From Rhizophlyctis rosea (lineage: Eukaryota > Chytridiomycota > Chytridiomycetes > Rhizophlyctidales > Rhizophlyctidaceae), in assembly GCA_027596075.1 (NCBI GenBank), contig JADGJC010000022.1, positions 1 through 64,000 on the forward strand: a stretch of 64,000 bases of DNA, written 5' to 3'. A program made the position numbers and the translations under genes. Under the pieces are notes generated by a model that did no database searches, was not told the origin of the DNA, and worked only from the letters and a program-made list of their open reading frames with translations. Positions 58,107-64,000 of the stretch are shown here, piece after piece (within the stretch, counting starts at the first letter, position 1; every line of letters begins with the position of its first letter).

Positions 58107-59922
58107 GAAATGAACAAATGGGTTGAAGTCCGGATTATGATGCTTTTATGGTCCGATATAGGAAGGGGAAGATGTAGAATTGCCAGTTCAGGTTTCTATC
58201 GCCTAAATGACATCGAAGAAAAGGAGAAACAATGTGAGCGAGGTACGATGAAGGGAATCCGTTGCGTCCATAGTGTCCCAAAAAAAATCAAATGATTGTA
58301 CGGCTGCCCCTTGGTCTCCCAGAACGACGGAAGGAGCAAAAAAAATGGATGCTCCGAGCGGGTCGCATGCATTCACACGTGTGAGGCCCTCGAACGGGGA
58401 AACAGCTAATCACGCCATCGCTCATGAATGATCGATCGCAGCTGAATGCCCAACACTCGCTCACGCCCACTCATGATCAAAGGCGAATGAGCTTTCGGAT
58501 CCCCCGTAAATCCCGAATCCGCCATTGGTACCCTTTGGTGTCTGGACACGCCGGTGATTCGTAAGGGTTCATGTTTGATTATTTACCTTATCTATGCGGA
58601 TTAGGTTAACGATCAGGGTTATGGGATCGTCTCAGAGGGAGGTTATGTCGATCTGAACTTGAGACCAAAAATGACTCAGTACAAATCCTACGGATTGCAC
58701 CTGGACTTCGCTTTTCAGCAGGCCTCTTCCAGCATTCGACACCACCCATATAATACACGCCATCACCGGCAAACGGCTCCCATCAACTTCACTAACTACC
58801 TTTGACTTTCAAGCTGCAACAAGTAGAGGTACCAACCTGCAAGGCTTTCTCACCAATATATTTTGACTATCTGAGCGGATAGTTGAGGGACGGGAGTGGC
58901 TCCGTTCACACGAACTGTTATTGCTTTTCCTCGAGCTTGCGATGTAGGCAAGGGAGTGACGGATGCTTGAAACAAGTGGGCAATATGAGTAAGGTGCGGG
59001 CCGAGTTTATCCCTATGACCATTGGCAGGGGTGCATACCAGTTGCCGAGATAGAGATAGCAACGTGTCGCCGATGTCTACTGCGACAGATGACCTTTCGT
59101 CGAGAGGAAAGTCTTGGGAAAAAAGAATGATAGCTAGCAAAATAAGTGAGAAGGTTTCCTGCCAATCCGCTCAGATGACGCTCGGAGTCCTGAACATTTT
59201 CATTATTGAGGCACATGCACAAGCGCGTTGTGGACTTTGTGTGTGCGAGATCACCCGGCAATTCGGTATCATAAGGAAATCCCATCATCGACAATTGAGT
59301 GAGTCGGGTGAAGTGTGTGTGACGTTTGTGTAACCTACACTTTTTTCCTGTGTATTTCTTGCCACGGCTGAGCTGACAAGTTGGAGGGCCGGAATCGGAA
59401 CCCATCTCGTCATAGACGCAGGGGGACATTTCATAATGGAATTGTGGCGCTCATCGCAGCCAAGCCATCGCAGAAGATTGCGTAAGCCATGTCAGGGTCC
59501 TTATGAACCTTGCCTTTATAATGAACAACGGGGCAATACCAATGCTGGAACCGTGATGCGCGCAATACGCACCAAGCGGTCAATTCCTATTGAAGGGGCA
59601 TGTTCCACATGCTGTCTCTCAGAGACATTCATAGCATGGGAGGAAGCTTTCAACATCAGGTAATGCATCCATCACGTGTCCAAGGTGGTTGTGGTTGCCT
59701 CTTATGGACAACGGCGTCAGACGGAGGGAGCCTCGTTTGTCCATTGACGGAGTGCATGCAGCTTGTACAAGCCATAATGTTAGGACGCTTTGGGCGTCTC
59801 CTGCATCCATTGCTAATTTCAATTTTATCATTCTGTACTTATACAACATATCTTTTATCTACAGATCTTAGGTACAATTTATACCGGGATTGGCTGCAGC
59901 GTACTTTTACCTGCTGCGAACT
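58107..59922. other. gene-free stretch upstream of the zinc-finger gene
   Basis: No gene is firmly supported. A minus-strand frame at 58850-59140 (with a hydrophobic start LAIILFSQDFPLDE) might be an exon of a small secreted protein, but the only upstream ATG in frame is followed by a stop and no intron rescues it. The 5' flank of the zinc-finger gene is at the left end. Confidence 0.35.
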
Positions 59923-62900
59923 TTAGTCCGCATGAAGTCGTTCCTGTAAATCTACGAGTACTTCTGGGCCCGACACTTGATTACCGCCCAATGCCAGCAC
60001 TCGTTTGCCATCACTCGGCGCCCACATACGCGCTCGACAACGGAAAGGAACGAAAAGGAGTGGTCTTCCAATGTCGCCATCTTTTCCCAGCGAATACACC
60101 CAACCACTCCTAAGCAATATCGCTCTCCGTTCCTCCCCAAAGTCAACATTCCACTCATGGGTATCTATGGACCGTAACTGTTCACCGGATTCCACATTCC
60201 AAAAGTGAATTGTACCATCGGCATTGGCGGACACAATGCTCCCGTCATGTGGATCAGCCACAACCCCACGGACAGACCCGCCACTCGCCTCTATCTTGCG
60301 AACCTCTTCGCCGCTCTCAAAATCCCAAATGCGGATCGTTCCATCCTCACTGCATGATGTTATTGACTTCAAGTTGCCGTTATCATCCATGAGCGGCGCA
60401 ATCCCACGAACCGCTCCCTCGTGCCCTTCGAACTTCCTCAGAAAACTCAGAGTCTTTAGGTTTAACAGGTGGATGTCGCCGGGTCCGATACCAATCAAAG
60501 CTAATGAGCCGGGGGCGGTGGCAATCGATGTGACAGCAAACTTGAAACTTTCCAAGACAGTCACTAATGTCCCATCTGTCTTCCAAATTCGAACCTCCCC
60601 GGTATGGTCGCCGGACAGAATTTGATGCTCATCATGTGCCACGACAAGTACTAGGATTCGTCCCGAATGACCGTCAAGTGCCAATCGTTCCGACCAATCC
60701 CCTGTGTTCCAAAGGCGAACTTTCCCATCATGACCCCCCGTCACGATCCCTAATCCATTCGGAAGAAACGCAGCAGCACGAGCGGCACCGTCATGCGCAG
60801 TTAAAGTTGCTTTCGGCGGGACATCCCCCTTGTCCGCCTCCCAAACTCGTACCGTACCGTCGTGCCCCGCCGACAGGATGAGCTTCCCATCTGCAGATAT
60901 TGCGGTTGACCCCACACGTCCAGTATGTGCCGCTAAGCTCGCAATCTCCGCCCCAGTGATAGCATTCCAAACCCGAACGACGCCATCATCTCCAGAAGAA
61001 ACCAGGCGGGTTCCGGCTTTCGACATGCATACCGTCCATACTCTCCCAGCCTGGGCTGATGCATATGCAGTGGAGGTCAATTCCTTTACATAAGGATTCC
61101 ACATTCGGACGTCTCCCAAATCCCCAGATGATAAAACCCGACTACCATCCGACGAGATGTCGATTGAAATTACGTAGCCACCGTGTCCCGTCAATGAAAC
61201 AGTCTCCGTGCCCTCATGCGCATGCCAAACTTTCACAACCCCGTCCTCCCCACTAGACACCAGCCGTCGCCCATTGCTTGAAATGGCCAACATCCAGACC
61301 GCACCCCGATGCCCTCTCATCTCCCGTGCACACGTGCCCTTCCCTAAGTCCCATAATCGGATAACGCCGTCGTTGCCGGCAGAGGCGATCCAACTGCTGT
61401 CGGGGCTGCAGGCTACAGACCATGCATAACCATGCAGGGAGTTAATGCTTTGGTGTAGCTTGTGTTTGACGGCATCCCAAACTTGGATCATGCCGTCCTT
61501 GCCGGCCGAGAAGATCAATTTGCTGTCTGCGGATATGACCAGCTTGCGGAGGGGTCCGGTATGGGATGGGAGGGACTTGATAAGTTTGCCGTCCGTGGAG
61601 TTGAACAGTCGAATCCATCCGCCCTCATCACCTATGTAAGAATAGATTATTAATATTGCTATGTGAGAATCTACGAATGCAATTTGATCGAGCGCTTACC
61701 GGAAACAATAAGTGACAAATCTTGGCTTGCCGCAACACTCAAAACCCTGCCCTCATGCCCACCACCACTCCACAACTCCTTGCCCGATTCAATATCCCAC
61801 ACTTTCACCAACCCATCGTCCCCACCGCTCACAACCCGTGCCCCATCCGGCACCCATGCAACACACCCAACCGGTCCAGTATGCCCATCCAACCACAATT
61901 GAACTTCCCCCGAGTCCGCATTCCACAGACGAACCGTCCCATCATCCCCTGCTGTAACCACCATTGTCTCGTCCGGTGACAGCGCAACTCCCCAGACAGC
62001 TCCAGCATGTCCTTCAAATGTTGTGGTGCACGGACCCCACGCATCAGGACCTTTTAACACCCGTGGAGCCCCGAGAGCATCATTGGAATCATGGTATGCA
62101 CGGTATAAAGCAGAAGTCCGCGGGCAGAACGGAAGAGCAGAGTGATACACGTGAAGCGGAGCGCCACCATGGGACGATAAAGCCGGGTAAAAGTCTCGAA
62201 GGAGGCGTTCGCAGTCATGTGCCAGATCACGGATGGCGTCGTAGGGCGTGTGCGTAACTGGAGGGATGTATGGCAACGAAGGTGATTGTGGAAGTGAGGT
62301 TTTCAAGGAGAGAGTCTTTAGGGGGTTCCACTTCGGACGCACACTTCGTTTCCACCATGGCTGTTTTCTTCCGTTTGTTACTACTGGAGTTGGCTGTTGT
62401 ACTGGTGTGGGATCGGGCGGAGCCGTCAATCGTTTCATTTCATCGCACCATTGTTGGAGTTGACGAGTTGCGTGCATTGCTTCGGCGGTATCTCCGATTG
62501 CACTCATTACTTCGACCCAGTTTAGGAGTTTCTCAGTGGTGATCTGATGTACTCGGTCACACACGTCCTCCTGATTTTCCAATTGCGATTCTTTCATTCC
62601 ATCGATGGAGGATGTAAGATGGGATATGAAGAATCTACAAGCGTAGACAATAGATGGCGGGAGACGCTTGATTACGGGCGTTCGATCGTCAGGTAGGAGG
62701 GTATCAACGTCCAGGTTGCAGATGTTATACCGCAAAGAGGAGGACATTATGTCCAAGCATCGGATCGCAAGAGTTCGGTTGACGCTCCGTGGGCAGACTT
62801 GGTGGAGTGGCTCTGTGCAACGCTCTGGATCGGTCAAGAAGTCTACAACGGATTTGTGTATCACTTGAACTTTGCCGTCGATGGTTTCTGTTTCGGGAGA

Positions 62901-64000
62901 AGACCATAAGTCCATGCCCAAAACTGAAAGTGTCCATCATTCATTCTTACCAAGAAGAGATTTCAACCTCAACAACTGCCTACTAACAGTATCAATCCCC
63001 AATCCCAACAACTCCGCCAACCCCTCCTTACTCAACGAGTCCTTCGCGACAGCAATCGTACTCAAAACATCCTTCAAATATCGTCGACTCTCTTCCCCAA
63101 CGCCGTCAAACGCGTTCTTTAAAGCTCGTTCATAAAGCACGTCCATTTTGTGCTCATCCAAAACTATTCGTTCGCTTTCCAGAGCGTCCAGCAAACTTAG
63201 AGGAGTCTCGGATGTTTCCAATTGCTCTTTCACTAGCCGGAGCCAGAGGAAGAGCCCGTTTGATTTGTTGACGAGGCGTTGTGAGAGGGTGGGGATGTCG
63301 AGGGGTATTTCGAGGCGGTTGGAGACTTTTTCGAGACAGGATGTGGCGTAGATGGCAAGGTCCTTAAAGATCATACGTCATTTTAGAACGATGGGAACAC
63401 AATCATTGATGTGTTGTCTTACTTGCTGGTTTGTCGTACTGGATAGCTCAATCTGTTTGATTCGCGCGAATGGTTGCAGTGCGTCCTGTTGAGGTGTGTA
63501 AGTATTTTATTCTACGGAAACATGCGCGGTGGACGATTTACCTTGATATCACCTTCAGGACGAGACGTCACCATCACTTTCACAAACCTCGGCAATGCCG
63601 ACACTTCATTTTCGATCACGCCAAGTAAGTCTTTCCGCGTCTGTGAAGTGGGCTCGCCGCATTCGTCCAACGCATCCAACAACAGTACCACCGTGGGAGT
63701 ATCTTCATCGAGGGCTTCCAACGGCTTCGCAATCAACTCGTCAAAACGGATCATTGGTGCCATGTCAACCACACCGGGATCAGACCGGAGCACATCCAGT
63801 AGTTGCTCCTGAATGCCCGGGTGCCAGCGAGAAAGGTGGTATGCGATGGTGTTGATCAGGTTTCCAGCATCATTTCGGTCCGAGTGGTCGTGTTTGCAGA
63901 AAAACTGAGGGGTGGTCCTTATTGGTGGGATTGTACCAATGCGGCGTCTTGGCATGTGTGGTACGTACCCAACCACCCAAAACACCGCTCCGCTTCAGCT
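59923..64000 (-). CDS. NACHT-WD40 (NLR-like STAND) protein, 5' end outside window
   Basis: Fungal STAND proteins act as regulated NTPase switches, some in non-self recognition and programmed cell death. Minus strand; the N-terminal effector domain and P-loop lie beyond 64000. Visible part: NACHT after the P-loop (FFCKHDHSDRNDAGNLINTI, Walker B VVLLLDALDECG, sensor VKVMVTSRPEGDI), a winged-helix region (DVLSTIAVAKDSLSKEGLAE then LLGLGIDTVSRQLLRLKSLL) and the helix block VIHKSVVDFLTDPERC. A helical linker leads to about 14-15 WD40 blades (VRLWNADSG, VKVWDIESG, IQVWDAVKH, IRLWDLGKG, VRMWNPYV, VRVWNAITG, VRVWEADKG, VRLWNTGD, IRIWDFESG, IHFWNVESG). Introns lie near 61633-61698, 62920-62945, 63365-63420 and 63486-63540. 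The blades are diverse, unlike the near-identical repeats of fast-evolving HET proteins. It ends at 59923 with ERLHAD. Confidence 0.88.

Noticed and set aside
58850..59140. Minus-strand frame with a hydrophobic start that could be a secreted protein
   Set aside because: The only in-frame ATG upstream is followed by a stop and I could not place an intron to rescue it.

Overview
This window is nuclear DNA from a zoosporic fungus, most likely a chytrid. The genes have many short GT-AG introns (mostly 50-100 nt) and fungal families (Trp4, Pex3, Trm2, Fet3-type ferroxidase). Alongside these sit genes that only flagellated eukaryotes keep: a Kintoun/DNAAF2 dynein-arm assembly factor, a Tubby protein, DPY30 and a possible axonemal protein. 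The lineage is inferred from gene content; no species is claimed. Two 10-N gaps (14187-14196 and 42016-42025) show this is a draft scaffold.

Layout. 0-5 kb: a tRNA-like sequence and a five-intron multicopper ferroxidase. 5-8 kb: a weak small gene and an F-box protein. 8-12 kb: gene-poor and rich in diverged repeats and tRNA-like segments. 12-20.4 kb: TRP4, a PA-TM-RING ubiquitin ligase spanning a gap, an F-box/WD40 protein and an F-box/leucine-rich protein. 20.4-23 kb: gene-poor, with a MITE-like inverted-repeat element and a dispersed repeat. 23-30 kb: the most striking locus, a head-to-head pair of paralogous receptors with a secreted beta-helix ectodomain joined to a class C GPCR-like seven-helix domain. 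31-35 kb: a graveyard, with a rhamnogalacturonan lyase (PL4) and a U1-C-like gene, each broken by a small tandem duplication and other lesions. 35.5-41 kb: a type II membrane M13 (neprilysin-like) protein that has lost all its zinc ligands, divergent from PEX3. 41-47 kb: an RBR ubiquitin ligase, a possible ciliary protein and a GPI-anchored wall protein. 47-58 kb: TRM2, DPY30 divergent from Tubby, Kintoun divergent from an unknown serine/proline-rich protein, and a C2H2 factor. 60-64 kb: a large NACHT-WD40 (NLR-like) gene running off the right edge.

Together: four genes at 44-55 kb point to a motile cilium. Three F-box proteins and two RING-type ligases give a ubiquitin theme at 6-20 kb and 41-43 kb. 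The receptor pair, the zinc-less M13 ectoprotein and the NACHT-WD40 protein are the candidates for surface sensing or recognition. Splice sites were placed by eye from reading frame and family alignment, so exon ends may be off by a few bases.
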